DNA from: Turritopsis dohrnii
Lineage: Eukaryota > Cnidaria > Hydrozoa > Anthoathecata > Oceaniidae
Assembly: GCA_027922465.2 (NCBI GenBank)
Contig: BQMF02000142.1
Coordinates: forward strand, 124,001 to 188,000
DNA length: 64,000 bases
Direction of reading: 5' to 3'
Part shown: positions 42,387 through 54,243 of the stretch, in pieces
How the letters are laid out: each line of letters starts with the position of its first letter
How positions within the stretch are numbered: the first letter of the stretch is position 1
The notes under the pieces: model-generated
The model's database searches: none
Seen by the model: the letters and a program-made list of their open reading frames with translations, nothing else
What the model was told of the DNA's origin: nothing
Translations under genes and position numbers: made by a program

Positions 42387-42459
42387 AGCAGCCGGGACCA
42401 GGGTCTTCTTCGCCGCCATCCGTATATCGAAAAGGCAAGAAACCCTGGGTTCGAGGTTG
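42387..42459 (-). repeat. Right TIR of the RecQ transposon
   Basis: 73 bp, reverse complement of 36492-36564 with no difference seen. It is followed at once by the target duplication 42460-42468. Confidence 0.93.
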
Positions 42460-42713
42460 CGGAGTTTGCTATTGATTTTGTTGGCGCCTTCTTCAAAGAT
42501 CCAAGAAGAAGAGCACAACGTCTGCACGACATCGTTTGTTTATATGAAAGAATTTTTATTTGACGATAAAATAATTTTTGGTGAGAACGGGTTGGTGATA
42601 ATTTTTGTCAAGGCGATTCATGAATTTATCGGGCGATAAGAAAATATCGCATGAAAATTATCGTGACGATGGTGCCACTTTCTGTCGCCAAAAATCCATC
42701 ACCCGGTGTGAAC

Positions 42714-42805
42714 CAAGCTTAGTTGAGAGTGTTCACACCTGGCGATTGCGACGATTAATTTTTTGCTTAATCGTTGTAGTCGTCAGATCTGAATCAGGCT
42801 TAATA
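42714..42805. mobile_element. Short MITE related to the one at 35826
   Basis: It begins 'gttgagagtgttcacacctg' and 'gcgattgcgacgatt', then the complementary 'aatcgttgtagtcgtc', ending 'gaatcaggcttaat'. The preceding 42590-42713 stretch ('ggcgattcatg', 'tcgtgacgatgg', 'ggtgtgaaccaagctt') looks like a second, nested member of the same family. Confidence 0.5.
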
Positions 42806-43198
42806 TTACAACTACCACAATGCAATGGTAAAATCATTGAAAAGGCCTCCGTCGTGGGAAAATAAAAGAGTTTTGCTAACACAACTGATACATACTGATA
42901 ATGGCTGAAGTAATCCCACAGAAAGTTATTACGTCATTGCATTGTGTTACAGGGTGTCTCAGAAAGAATTATCCGCAAACTTTTATTTATTTATCAAAGT
43001 ATTGCGAAATTTACATCACAAGAAAGCCCTTTTCAGTACTTTCTATTGATATTAAAATTCCAAGAAAATGATTATTTTTCGGAAAGTTAATATGGAAAAT
43101 ACACACAGATTTGCATCATTAATTTCTTAAAAATCAATCAAAGCCTTCAAGTCGTTGAATGAACGTTTCTTTTTATGTGTTCGTATTGTTAAGGGTTA
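42806..43198. other. Intergenic DNA with a transposon-like end
   Basis: 'cagggtgtctcagaaagaat' at about 42951 resembles a DNA-transposon terminus, but no matching inverted end was found nearby. No gene is supported. Confidence 0.3.
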
Positions 43199-43350
43199 TT
43201 GGATTTCTGCGTAAGCAAGAAATACTTTACGATCGTCCGTGTTTTTCTGTTGTTTTTGGATTTCTGCGTAAGCAAGAAATACTTTACGATCGTCCGTGTT
43301 TTTGGATTTCTGCGTAAGCAAGAAATACTTTACGATCGTCCGTGTTTTTC
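43199..43350. repeat. Minisatellite, three copies of a 45-58-bp unit
   Basis: 'ggatttctgcgtaagcaaga' followed by 'aatactttacgatcgtccgt' occurs at 43200, 43258 and 43303. The cores are identical and only the linkers differ. It lies directly before the 1.2-kb tandem array. Open frames read through it on both strands only because of the repetition. Confidence 0.85.
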
Positions 43351-43362
43351 TGATTTTTTTTT

Positions 43363-46300
43363 TTTTTTCATCCTGTCCAAACCGGCGCATATTTGTTTCT
43401 CGAATTTCATTGGTCGATAGAAAAGCCGTCTGTACCGTCATTGGCGCATAATGCCCGACTACTAAGAAAGGGTGTTAATTTAGCCACCTTAAGTTCAATA
43501 GCGACAGTTCATTGGCTGATTTTCGCCATGCCATGTGATCGTCTTCAAAACGTTTTAAAAATGGCAGCGAAAAAACGTGTGTAGTTTGCTAAAAGTTTCT
43601 TTGATGAAAATATGGATTTAAAAGAAGTTAATACAGCTTATAATTTTATATAAAGAATTGCATTACTGTTAGGAACTTGTCATGTTCACAAAATTAAATT
43701 ACAGCGTGGTTATTCGGTTTTTTGAAAGAAGTTGTGGAAGAAAAGGTATTTCTTGTTTTATTTTTGCTCCAAGCCTTTTTAAATATGAAAGACCTTTGTG
43801 TATTTGTATGTGTACGCATGTCTGAAGTCAATTTTTAGAAGCTTTTGGATTCTTAAAGCTCAGCTTAGCTTCCTTTCAGCTGCTCCCCCCAGCATCACCA
43901 ACATAATTACTCTAATACAGCTATTCATACTATATTTACTAGCAATGTTTGGATGTATTCTGGCTATATCACCATATCTCTTTGCTCCCTATGTATGTTT
44001 TTTTTTTAACTTTTAGATTAGGTATGAATTTTAATTTCTAAGTAACAATTATTGTGATATTACATATCTTTTTCATCCTGAGGAGATCAATGTAGAAACT
44101 TTATATAATTATTGTGCTGTCCAAATGATGTATTGGTTGCCGCCAGTATACACAGAATCTTTTTATAGAATTCATTATGTTTGATGTGGTTAAATTAGAG
44201 TTTCGTATTGTGTCAATGCACTTTTTGGAGTACGTGGGTGGCAAATATCCAGTAACAATCATTCCGCTTATTCGTACCAATAGATCTTCATAAATAATCT
44301 CTACCGTAGCATAAAGAAAAGCCTCTTTTTTCCGTTAATGTAGACTGACTTTCTTGACGAACATTGTCAATCGCATCAACATTTTTGTTGATTTAATGCT
44401 GATGCTTCTCGAGTTGAATGATGTGACTGTTTTAGTTTAGCAGGACGAATCTAGGCTGCTCGTGTTGCATTTTTGTTTCATTTTCAGCAGCAAAGCTTGC
44501 AGAAATCCTTCTGCCCGGTAGGGCATCTTGTTTTTTTTTTCATCTTACTGTCCAAACCTACGCATTTTTGTTTCTTAAATTTCATTGGTTCATAAAAAAG
44601 CCGTCTTAATTGTCATTGGTGCATAATGCCCGATTTCTACGAAAGGGTGCTAATTTAGCCACCTCCACTTAAATAGCGATAGTTTATTGGCTGATTTTCG
44701 CCATGCCATGTGATCGTCCATGAAACGTTTTAAAAATGGCAGCGAAAGAACGTGTGTAGGTTGCTAAAAGTTTCTTTGATGGATATATGGCTTTAAAAGA
44801 AGTTAATACACCTTATAATTTTATTATAAAGAATTGCATTACTGTTGGGAACTTATCATGTTCACAAAATTAAATTACAGTGTGGTTATTCTGTTTTTTG
44901 AAAGAAGTTTTCTTGAAGTTTAAAATATGAAAACAGTGCCAATACATGGTGTGTGGAAGAAAAGGTATTTCTTGTTTTATTTTTGCTCCAAGCCTTTTTA
45001 AATATGAAAGACCTTCGTGTATTTTGTATGTGTATGCATGTTTGAAGTCAATTTTTAGAAGCTTTTGGATTTTTAAAGCTCAGCTTAGCTTCCTTTCAGC
45101 TCCTCCCCAACATCACCAACATATGCACTTTATACAGCTATTTATACTATATTTAGTAGCAATTTTTGGATGTATTCTGGCTATATCAGCTTATCTCTTT
45201 TCTCCCTACGTATGTTGTATTTTTTTTAACTTTTAGATTAGATATGAGCTTTAATTTCTAAGTAATTATTATTGTGATATTTATATTTTTCATTCTGAGG
45301 AGATCAATATAGAAACTTTATATATTAGTTTGTGCTGCCCAAAGGATATGTTGGTTACCGCCAGTATACACAATCTTTTTATAGGATTCGTTATATTTAA
45401 TGTGGTTAAATTAAAGTTTCGTATTGTGTCGATGCACTTTTTTGGAGTACGTGGGTGGCAAATATCCAGTAACAATCATTCAGCTTATTCGTACAAAAAA
45501 ACAGGTCTTCATAAATGATCTCCGCGATAGCATAAAGAAAAGCCCCTTTTTTATGTTATGGTAGGCTGACTTTCTTGACGAACATTGTCAGTCGCATCAA
45601 TATTTTTGTTTATCTAATGCTGATGCTTCTCAAGCTGAATGATGTGACTGTCTTAGTTTTGCAGGACTAGTGTGCTAGTGTTGCATTTTTGTGGCATTTT
45701 CAGCAGCAAAGCTTGCAGAAATCCTTCTGCCCGGTAAGGCATCTTGTTTTTTTTTTCATCTTACTGTCCAAACCGGCGCATATTTGTTTCTTAAATTTCA
45801 TTGGTTCATAAAAAAGCCGTCTTAATTGTCATTGGTGCATAATGCCCGATTTCTACGAAAGGGTGCTAATTTAGCCACCTCCACTTAAATAGCGATAGTT
45901 TATTGGCTGATTTTCGCCATGCCATGTGATCGTCCACAAAACGTTTTAAAAATGGCAGCGAAAGAACGTGTGTAGTTTGCTAAAAGTTTCTTTGATGGAA
46001 ATATGGCTTTAAAAGAAGTTAATACAGCTTAAAATTTTATATAAAAAATTGCATTACTGTTGGGAACTTATCATGTTCACAAAATTAAATTACAGTGTGG
46101 TTATTCTGTTTTTTGAAAGAAGTTTCTTGAAGTTTAAAATATGAAAACAGTGCCATGGTGTGTGGAAGAAAAGGTATTTCTTGTTTTATTTTTGCTCCAA
46201 GCCTTTTTAAATATGAAAGACCTTCGTGTATTTTGTATGTGTATGCATGTTTGAAGTCAATTTTTAGAAGCTTTTGGATTTTTAAAGCTCAGCTTAGCTT

Positions 46301-49300
46301 CCTTTCAGCTCCTCCTCAACATCACCAATCACCAACATATGCACTTTATACAGCTATTTATACTATATATATTTAGTAGCAATTTTTGGATGTATTCTGG
46401 CTATATCAGCTTATCTCTTTTCTCCCTACGTATGTTTTTTTTTTAACTTTTAGATTAGATATTAGCTTTAATTTCTAAGTAATTATTATTGTGATATTTA
46501 TATTTTTCATTCTGAGGTGATCAATATAGAAACTTTATATATATATTAGTTTGTGCTGCCCAAACGTTATGTTGGTTACCGCCAGTATACACAATCTTTT
46601 TATAGGATTCGTTATATTTAATGTGGTTAAATTAAAGTTTCGTATTGTGTCGATGCACTTTCTTGGAGTACGTGGGTGGCAAATATCCAGTAACAATCAT
46701 TCAGCTTATTCGTACAAAAAAACAGGTCTTCATAAATGATCTCTGCGATAGCATAAAGAAAAGCCCCTTTTTTATGTTATGGTAGGCTGACTTTCTTGAC
46801 GAACATTGTCAGTCGCATCAATATTTTTGTTTATTTAATGCTGATGCTTCTCGAGCTGAATGATGTGACTGTCTTAGTTTTGCAGGACTAGTGTGCTAGT
46901 GTTGCATTTTTGTGGCATTTTCAGCAGCAAAGCTTGCAGAAATCCTTCTGCCCGGTAGGGCATCTTGTTCTGTTTTTTCATCTTACTGTCCAAACCTACG
47001 CATTTTTGTTTCTTAAATTTCATTGGTTCATAAAAAAGCCGTCTTAATTGTCATTGGTGCATAATGCCCGATTTCTACGAAAGGGTGCTAATTGAGCCAC
47101 CTCCACTTAAATGGCGATAGTTTATTGGCTGATTTTCGCCATGTCATGTGATCGTCCACAAAACGTTTTAAAAATGGCAGCGAAAGAACGTGTGTAGTTT
47201 GCTAAAAGTTTCTTTGATGGAAATATGGCTTTAAAAGAAGTTAATACAGCTTATAATTTTATATAAAGAATTGCATTACTGTTGGGAACTTATCATGTTC
47301 ACAAAATTAAATTACAGTGTGGTTATTCTGTTTTTTGAAAGAAGTTTTCTTGAAGTTTAAAATATGAAAACAGTGCCAATACATGATGGTGTGTGGAAGA
47401 AAAGGTATTTCTTGTTTTATTTTTGCTCCAAGCCTTTTTAAATATGAAAGACCTTCGTGTATTTTGTATGTGTATGCATGTTTGAAGTCAATTTTTAGAA
47501 GCTTTTGGATTTTTAAAGCTCAGCTTAGCTTCCTTTCAGCTCCTCCCCAACATCACCAACATTATGCACTTTATACAGCTATTTATACTATAATTAGTAG
47601 CAATTTTTGGATGTATTCTGGCTATATCAGCTTATCTCTTTTCTCCCTACGTATGTTGTATTTTTTTTAACTTTTAGATTAGATATGAGCTTTAATTTCT
47701 AAGTAATTATTATTGTGATATTTATATTTTTCATTCTGAGGAGATCAATTAGAAACTTTATAATATTAGTTTGTGCTGCCCAAAGGATATGTTGGTTACC
47801 GCCAGTATACACAATCTTTTTATAGGATTCGTTATATTTAATGTGGTTAAATTAAAGTTTCGTATTGTGTCGATGCACTTTTTTGGAGTACGTGGGTGGC
47901 AAATATCCAGTAACAATCATTCAGCTTATTCGTACAAAAAAACAGATCTTCATAAATGATCTCCGCAATAGCATAAAGAAAAGCCCCTTTTTTATGTTAT
48001 GGTAGGCTGACTTTCTTGACGAACATTGTCAGTCGTATCAATATTTTTGTTTTTTTAATGCTGATGCTTCTCGAGCTGAATGATGTGACTGTCTTAGTTT
48101 TGCAGGACTAGTGTGCTAGTGTTGCATTTTTGTGGCATTTTCAGCAGCAAAGCTTGCAGAAATCCTTCTGCCTGGTAGGGCATCTTGTTTTTTTTCATCT
48201 TACTGTCCAAACCTACGCATTTTTGTTTCTTAAATTTCATTGGTTCATAAAAAAGCCGTCTTAATTGTCATTGGTGCATAATGCCCGATTTCTACGAAAG
48301 GGTGCTAATTTAGCCACTTCCACTTAAATAGCGATAGTTTATTGGCTGATTTTCGCCATGCCATGTGATCGTCCACAAAACGTTTTAAAAATGGCAGCGA
48401 AAGAACGTGTGTAGTTTGCTAAAAGTTTCTTTGATGGAAATATGGCTTTAAAAGAAGTTAATACAGCTTATAATTTTATATAAAGAATTGCATTACTGTT
48501 TGGAACTTATCATGTTCACAAAATTAAATTACAGTGTGGTTATTCTGTTTTTTGAAAGAAGTTTTCTTGAAGTTTAAAATATGAAAACAGTGCCAATACA
48601 TGGTGGTGGAAGAAAAGGTATTTCTTGTTTTATTTTTGCTCCAAGCCTTTTTAAATATGAAAGACCTTCGTGTATTTTGTATGTGTATGCATGTTTGAAG
48701 TCAATTTTTAGAAGCTTTTGGATTTTTAAAGCTCAGCTTAGCTTCCTTTCAGCTCCTCCCCAACATCACCAACATATGCACTTTATACAGCTATTTATAC
48801 TATATTTAGTAGCAATTTTTGGATGTATTCTGGCTATATCAGCTTATCTCTTTTCTCCCTATGTATGTTGTATTTTTTTTAACTTTTAGATTAGATATGA
48901 GCTTTAATTTCTAAGTAATTATTATTGTGATATTTATATTTTTCATTCTGAGGAGATCAATATAGAAACTTTATATATTAGTTTGTGCTGCCCAAACGAT
49001 ATGTTGGTTACCGCCAGTATACACAATCTTTTTATAGGATTCGTTATATTTAATGTGGTTAAATTAAAGTTTCGTATTGTGTCGATGCACTTTTTTGGAG
49101 TATGTGGGTGGCAAATATCCAGTAACAATCATTCAGCTTATTCGTACAAAAAAAAAACAGATCTTCATAAATGATCTCCGCGATAGCATAAAGAAAAGCC
49201 CCTTTTTTATGTTATGGTAGGCTGACTTTCTTGACGAACATTGTCAGTCGCATCAATATTTTTGTTTATTTAATGCTGATGCTTCTCGAGCTGAATGATG

Positions 49301-49400
49301 TGACTGTCTTAGTTTTGCAGGACTAGTGTGCTAGTGTTGCATTTTTGTGGCATTTTCAGCAGCAAAGCTTGCAGAAATCCTTCTGCCCGGTAGGGCATCT
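43363..49400. repeat. Tandem array of five ~1.2-kb units
   Basis: Units start at about 43363, 44530, 45750, 46972 and 48189, each opening with a T-run then 'catcttactgtccaaacc' (the first is diverged) and ending before 'gcccggtagggcatcttg'. Periods are about 1167, 1219, 1223 and 1217 bases. Units 2-5 are highly alike with small indels; unit 1 is more diverged. A frame of about 95 codons (for example 44946-45236) recurs but is disrupted by indels between units, so it is probably not a gene. Every unit keeps ATGGCAGCGAAA(A/G)A near its start, 'agcaatttttgga' in its middle, and, on the minus strand, a short Cys-containing end. No rRNA or snRNA was recognised. Confidence 0.88.
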
Positions 49401-50576
49401 TGTTTTTCTTTCCTTTTGACTTTTTTGTTTGCGTTCCTGTATGCCCGTTACAATCACTTTTCTTTCCTCTCCAAGAAGTTTTAACGAGTTTGAACAAACG
49501 TAGAACACACTCTTAGGATCCCCTCTGCAGTAAATCAACCAGGTCAGCGAATTTTCTGATAATACAGCAGTAACTGGGAGTTGAAGATAACGATTGATAA
49601 TGCAAACTTGTACTTAGTCTACCAACCATCCGGATGCACCGAGTTTCGCCCCAGTGGTACCTTTGTATTAGGAGATTACATTCATCTCACGATATTCATT
49701 GTGCATGGTGATAGATCTGGAGAAACTGCTGAAATATTTAATCTTTTCAACTGTCAATTTTGCTGACTCCGTCTGCATAAAGAGGAACCACTTCAACTGC
49801 AAAGGTGTTCGAGCTGATCTCAGGGCAAACAGTACACATGCATAAGCACAACCTCACAACTTTTATGCTATTGTCTGCGGAGGAGCAAACAAAAATATTA
49901 CATCATTAGTCAAGTACGCGAAAAAATGGGAGACGATAGTTTACAGCTGGTTGGTGATTCTAGATTGAAATTTTATCATGACGAAGGGACAACAGTGAGA
50001 CATTTTGACATTCTCTTACAGAAATGTGATAACTTTATGAAAAAAGAAACGACTAGTAACTCTTCTTCCATATTGCTTCGTCTCAAGATTTGTTTGTTGC
50101 AAGCTTCGTATGTCAAATTAATGGCCTAGTTACACTAAAATAGTTTTGTGTTTTGAAACAATGAAGAAGTATCATTGTCTTTGACTGAACATTTTTTAAA
50201 GAACATGTTCCCAACTCCGTCTTTGATTTAACTGTACTCTTCTGCCTATTTATACAGGTTTTTACACTTCTTCAGTAGGTATATACATATATATAAAATA
50301 CTGGTATAAATGAAGGACCTGTTGAAACTAAAAATCTAACTAACGTAAAGTTTAAAAACAAATTTTTTTTTACAAATTTATGATAACAGTAGACAAATGT
50401 GATATATAGAATGAAAATGTTAAATTGAACTCAAAATTTTAAGGACGTTGAATAGAATCAGAATCAAAGTCAAACCACAATTAAGGAGACTGGGAAAAAG
50501 CAGTATAATGGGATTAGGAAAATAAACAGGATAAGGAGAAATTCAAAATTCCAGCATATGTAAATTAGATAAAATG
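49401..50576. other. Right flank of the array; possible decayed exons
   Basis: Minus-strand sequence at 49356-49538 runs into the array edge and reads KKSQKE...KTRCPTGQKDFCKLCC and a stop; only this copy has an open upstream part. Plus-strand frames at 49581-49766 (ITIDNANLYLVYQPSGCTEF) and 49926-50129 (starting MGDDSLQLVGDSRLKFYHDE) have coding-like composition but no family match and no clear splice partners. None is called as a gene. Confidence 0.3.
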
Positions 50577-51461
50577 CTAATCAAAATGAAAATTTTTTAA
50601 TTCGTTTCTAAAATTTAAACTTTTTTCTTTCCTCAAATTTAAATTCAAACTGTTAAAAATTTTTGCACCAACATAATACGTTAATCGTTTACCAGCTTCA
50701 GCGCGAACTTTAGGGAGTCTCAACAAACAGTTATTGTTTCTTGTTTCGATCTTATGCTTAATAAATGTGTAACTGCCCGACTCTCCAGCATGACTTGGAT
50801 CGTATATATGTCGAAAGACATCAAGTGCGATTCTTCTCTTTCGTTCTGTTGCAATGCTTGGCCAGTTTACACATTTAGGACTGTTTATAATACTTTTCGC
50901 TCGACGAAGTATGGATTCAAATTTATTCCCCCATGTATTACAGATTCCATTATATACCGGATAACAGTATAAAAAGATAGGGTGAATCATTGATCGAAAA
51001 ATTGTTTCCGCGGTTGCTGGTGAAATCTTGTGACGTATTTTTCGCAATAGATTAATTCGCGAACGAACTCTTTTATAGACGTTATTACAATGGTTACTCA
51101 TAGTTAAACGGCTGTCGAGTGTGGCTCCAAGGTACTGATAACTGTTAACATTATTGATTAAGTGGTTATCGATCTTAATTTCCACTGGTTGTTGCTTACG
51201 CCGTGAGAAAGTAACAAATTCCGTCTTCCCTTTTTTTGGGTTTAACACCAGACAGTTCTCATTTAACCATCTCCAAGCGTTATTCGCATCTGTATTTATC
51301 TCCTCTTCCACATCGGTGAGGAGTTTTCGGGAATGATAGATGACTGCGTCGTCTGCGTACATGAGAATGCGGCAGAATTTGAGTTGATAAGGAAGATCAT
51401 TTATCAGTATGATGAAGAACAAGGGTCCCAAGATAGACCCTTGTGGAACTCCATGCGTCAC
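50577..51461 (-). pseudogene. LINE reverse transcriptase, C-terminal piece
   Basis: It starts in RT motif B ('THGVPQGSILGPLFF'), then motif C 'RILMYADDAVIYH', 'PKKGKTEFVTFSRRK', 'YLGATLDSRLTMSNH' and a C-terminal region 'RIALDVFRHIYDP'. The few codons between this frame and the IS3EU-like element (51462-51561: YGICGKELEW, SDYLFRRSQLVTFQ) are in another phase, so there is also a one-base shift near 51480. Confidence 0.8.
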
Positions 51462-51839
51462 AAAATCCTCCTTTGAAGATACATTTGAAAAGTAACCAAT
51501 TGACTACGACGAAATAAATAATCACTGACCCATTCTAATTCCTTGCCACATATTCCATAATTATGGAAGCCGATAAGGGTCAGTCGGAGAAAAAAAATCT
51601 TCTGGGGAAAAAAAATTTACCTGCCGAAAAACATTTTTTTTGGAAAAATAATTATTTTTGCCGCAAAAAAAATTTTTAAGGAAACTTCGAAAATTGATAA
51701 TTGAAAAAAAAACTTTATTGTTCCTACGAAAAATTATTTTTCTGATCGAAGAAAATATTTTTATGGATGGCGCCCGCGCATGCTTAGCAATAATTTTTTT
51801 ATCAAAATAAATGCCAGCCTAGCTGCAAACAGTAAAAAC

Positions 51840-52476
51840 ATGACTTTCTGTGGAAAATGTGGAGTTGCTGTCAGGTTATTAGACATATTCTGTACAACCT
51901 GCGGAAATAAGATTGAAAAGAAGGAATTAAACGTAAAAGAAGAAGAAGAAAAAGAAAAGGTTTTGCACAATCTTAAAACCTTTAGTGCTCATGTGCAACA
52001 TAAAAGATCAGGATTTATTAAGGAGGGAAAGAAGACCAGCAGTAGTACTGAAGTTAATGCAAATGTTAATATGCAACAGAAAAGATCAGGATTGGAGACA
52101 AAGATGGAGGAGTGAAGTTAAAATAAATGTAGGAGTAGTACAGTCTGATAAGAACGGACATCTATCAAAGAAACGTGGGAGTAAACTGCCAGTGCTTGTT
52201 TGTGAAAATTTTATGGTTAACGATGTCTTGAAAGCTGCACTCAAAAAAATTTCGGAAAATGATCAATACTTTTGTAGCTTGGATAGTTACACACTTGTTT
52301 ATCCAGACTTTCGTATTGTAGAAAATATCCCAGGTTCTAATAAGAAGTTTACAATTGGAGAATACAAGCATTATTTAGGGAAACCTTACTCAAAAATCGA
52401 CCTGTATGTCTGCCTTCTGACAGATTTATTAGAATGGCGTTTCAGGAAGGCCAAGGATTTCAAAGACATTAGATAG
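51840..52476 (+). pseudogene. Zinc-ribbon accessory gene of the IS3EU-like element
   Basis: ATG at 51840 gives MTFCGKCGVAVRLLDIFCTT, a CxxC...CxxC zinc ribbon, followed by a Lys/Glu coiled stretch to 52115. The protein continues in another phase from about 52100 (SEVKINVGVVQSDKNG, then LVCENFMVNDVLKAAL, to DLYVCLLTDLLEWRFRK) and ends at 52476. A one-base shift is the simplest explanation; an undetected intron is possible. 'VQHKRSG' and 'MQQKRSG' show a short internal duplication. The zinc ribbon resembles the N-terminus of the integrase gene on the other strand, so the two may bind the same site. Confidence 0.55.
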
Positions 52477-53049
52477 TCACTGATCTAGAAGCATTGATAT
52501 TTTTTTGTTATAAATTTTGTTCTTTTACTTTTTATTTCAATGATAATCAGTCCAGTGGTTAGTTTTGTTATTTGAACTGGTTGGTTTGGGCAAAAAGTTT
52601 TGTCTTAAAACTTGAAAAGTTAGATGAAGTGACCAATATCTACACATAATGAGTGGTATTATACCAAGGATGCACTTATGTTTGTTTCTTAATGGCATCT
52701 GCAACAATTTCTAAGTTCATTGTGGGACCTCCACAGTTTCTTTCTTCATTTTTTACGTTTTATTTTGTTTAGACATTTTTCATGTATACTTGTTTTTTTA
52801 AAAAAAAATCTGTCTTTCATGTATGTGGTGGATAAATCCCATAGTTTGTTGGGCGTTTTAGTATCTATTCAAATATCATGAAAAAGTAAACAAAGAAAGT
52901 ATGTGTGACATAAACATTCCCATTACCTTATTAATTTTCACGCAGGAACGGTTGCGCGTAATTTTGATACTAATTTTCGCGCATTTTCGGGCTTCTGTGT
53001 GAAAATTAGTACGTCCAAAAATTTCTACCATTAAAGATTTCAAAAGATG

Positions 53050-54243
53050 TTAAAACTGATTCATAATCCTAGTGTACATAATCTTTGCCTGAATCCAATC
53101 TCTCGGTGGATATTCCAGGGTTAACTCGTCTACAATGTAATTGAAGTAATCTAACAAATCTTCATTCTCTAAATTTCTTCCCTCTTCTGCATTTTTCATA
53201 AGTTCTATTTCATTTTCCAAGTGTTTAAGTTCCTGATCGTAAACAGTAATGCCTTTGTTCTCGAAACCTTTAGTTTGTGGCAAAAAATACAATTGATTGG
53301 GTACTCCAAACACACCGCTGTTGTTCGACTTCCTTAAATAATGATCGTTCCATTCACATTTGACCTTGTCCAAGTCTGATTGTAACAGTGCCGAATAAAC
53401 GAACCAGATGCATTCTTTATGCGCTTCATTTCCAATCATAATGAATCCTTCGTCAACCATATCTTTGAAATATGAGCTTATCCAATCAGTGTAGCCACGT
53501 CGTTGGTGACTCCACCAATTTTCAATTCTTTGGTTACTTACTGACTTTCCGTATGTATGACCTTTTTCGTTATTTGTCAGAGTACATTGCAAAGCAGCTA
53601 AAATGCCGTTTTCTGTCCCACAGTCGGTTCGTACGTTAAATGGAGCTTTTAGAGTTTCTTTCACTTGTTCCATAAAGTACTTAGCTGGAATGTAAGGATC
53701 ATTGTTATTTCTACAAACATTAAGCCAAAGAATTTTTCTTGAAAATCCGTCTATGCAACCATGAATAGGTAGACCATACGGTTTTAGTTTATCATACCCG
53801 TCAATATGCCAAACTGCGTCAGGACCAGAACAGAAATAAACACGTCTCTTTAATCGTTTTGATTTTCTTCTTTTGTTCCTTCTGGATCCAGGTCTCTTAA
53901 AATGGCCATAACTTACACTGCATTCTACGATAGCCAAGTAAAGATCCAGGGCCCTGTAATTCTCTTCTTATTATTTCTCTGACTCGATCTTCATTGACAG
54001 GGACATCTGTCTTTCTCAACTCTAAACTTTGAAACTTGACAGACTTAGATTTATGGAGTGATACTTGCTTAGAAATTGTAGAATAATGTTATATTGGTAT
54101 CCCTTTGAATGATAATGCTTTATGATCTCTTCTTCAGATTTCAAATCCATTGGTATTTCTTCATTGTATCGTTGTTTTGTTCCGCAACAACCACAAAAAA
54201 CATCATCACTTTTCAGTTCACTTCCACATCGAAAGCAATACAT
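53050..54243 (-). pseudogene. rve-type integrase/transposase of the IS3EU-like element
   Basis: ATG at 54243 starts MYCFRCGSELKSDDVFCGCC, a zinc ribbon. A helix-turn-helix-like stretch (KGYQYNIILQFLSKYHSINL) and 'EIIRRELQGPGSLLGYRRM' follow, then the catalytic core: Asp in 'VWHIDGYDKL', Asp in 'FNVRTDCGTENG', Glu in 'NQRIENWW'. All three DDE residues are present. The frame changes near 54025 and again near 53937; the second change coincides with a GTAAGT, so an intron or a deletion of about 40 codons before 'RLKRRVYFC' may explain it. Confidence 0.7.

Larger units (their letters stand above)
36492..42459. mobile_element. RecQ-encoding DNA transposon with 9-bp target duplication
   Basis: A 5,968-bp element is bounded by 73-bp TIRs that are identical at every base compared (36492-36564 and 42387-42459), beginning CAACCTCGAACCCAGGGTTT. 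Perfect 9-bp direct repeats CGGAGTTTG flank it (36483-36491 and 42460-42468). It carries two convergent two-exon genes, a zinc-finger candidate transposase (plus) and a RecQ-like helicase (minus), whose 3' ends are about 250 bases apart. Both frames are intact, so the copy may be autonomous. A helicase recalls the AcademH branch, but Academ duplications are recalled as 3-4 bp, not 9. Confidence 0.88.

Noticed and set aside
42378..42479. TTGATTTTG on both sides of the third CAACCTCG copy as its own target duplication
   Set aside because: The two words lie at unequal distances from the repeat. The perfect CGGAGTTTG pair directly abutting the ends at 36491 and 42460 explains the two copies as TIRs of one element.
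44946..48889. A gene family in the tandem array (frames starting MVCGRKGISCFIFAPS)
   Set aside because: The frames recur only because the DNA is repeated. Small indels change or shorten them between units, and their composition is not coding-like.
43363..49400. snRNA or spliced-leader genes in the array, because of 'aatttttgg' resembling an Sm site
   Set aside because: No U1, U2, U4, U5, U6 or 5S core sequence, and no convincing donor-bearing leader or hairpin arrangement around the motif.
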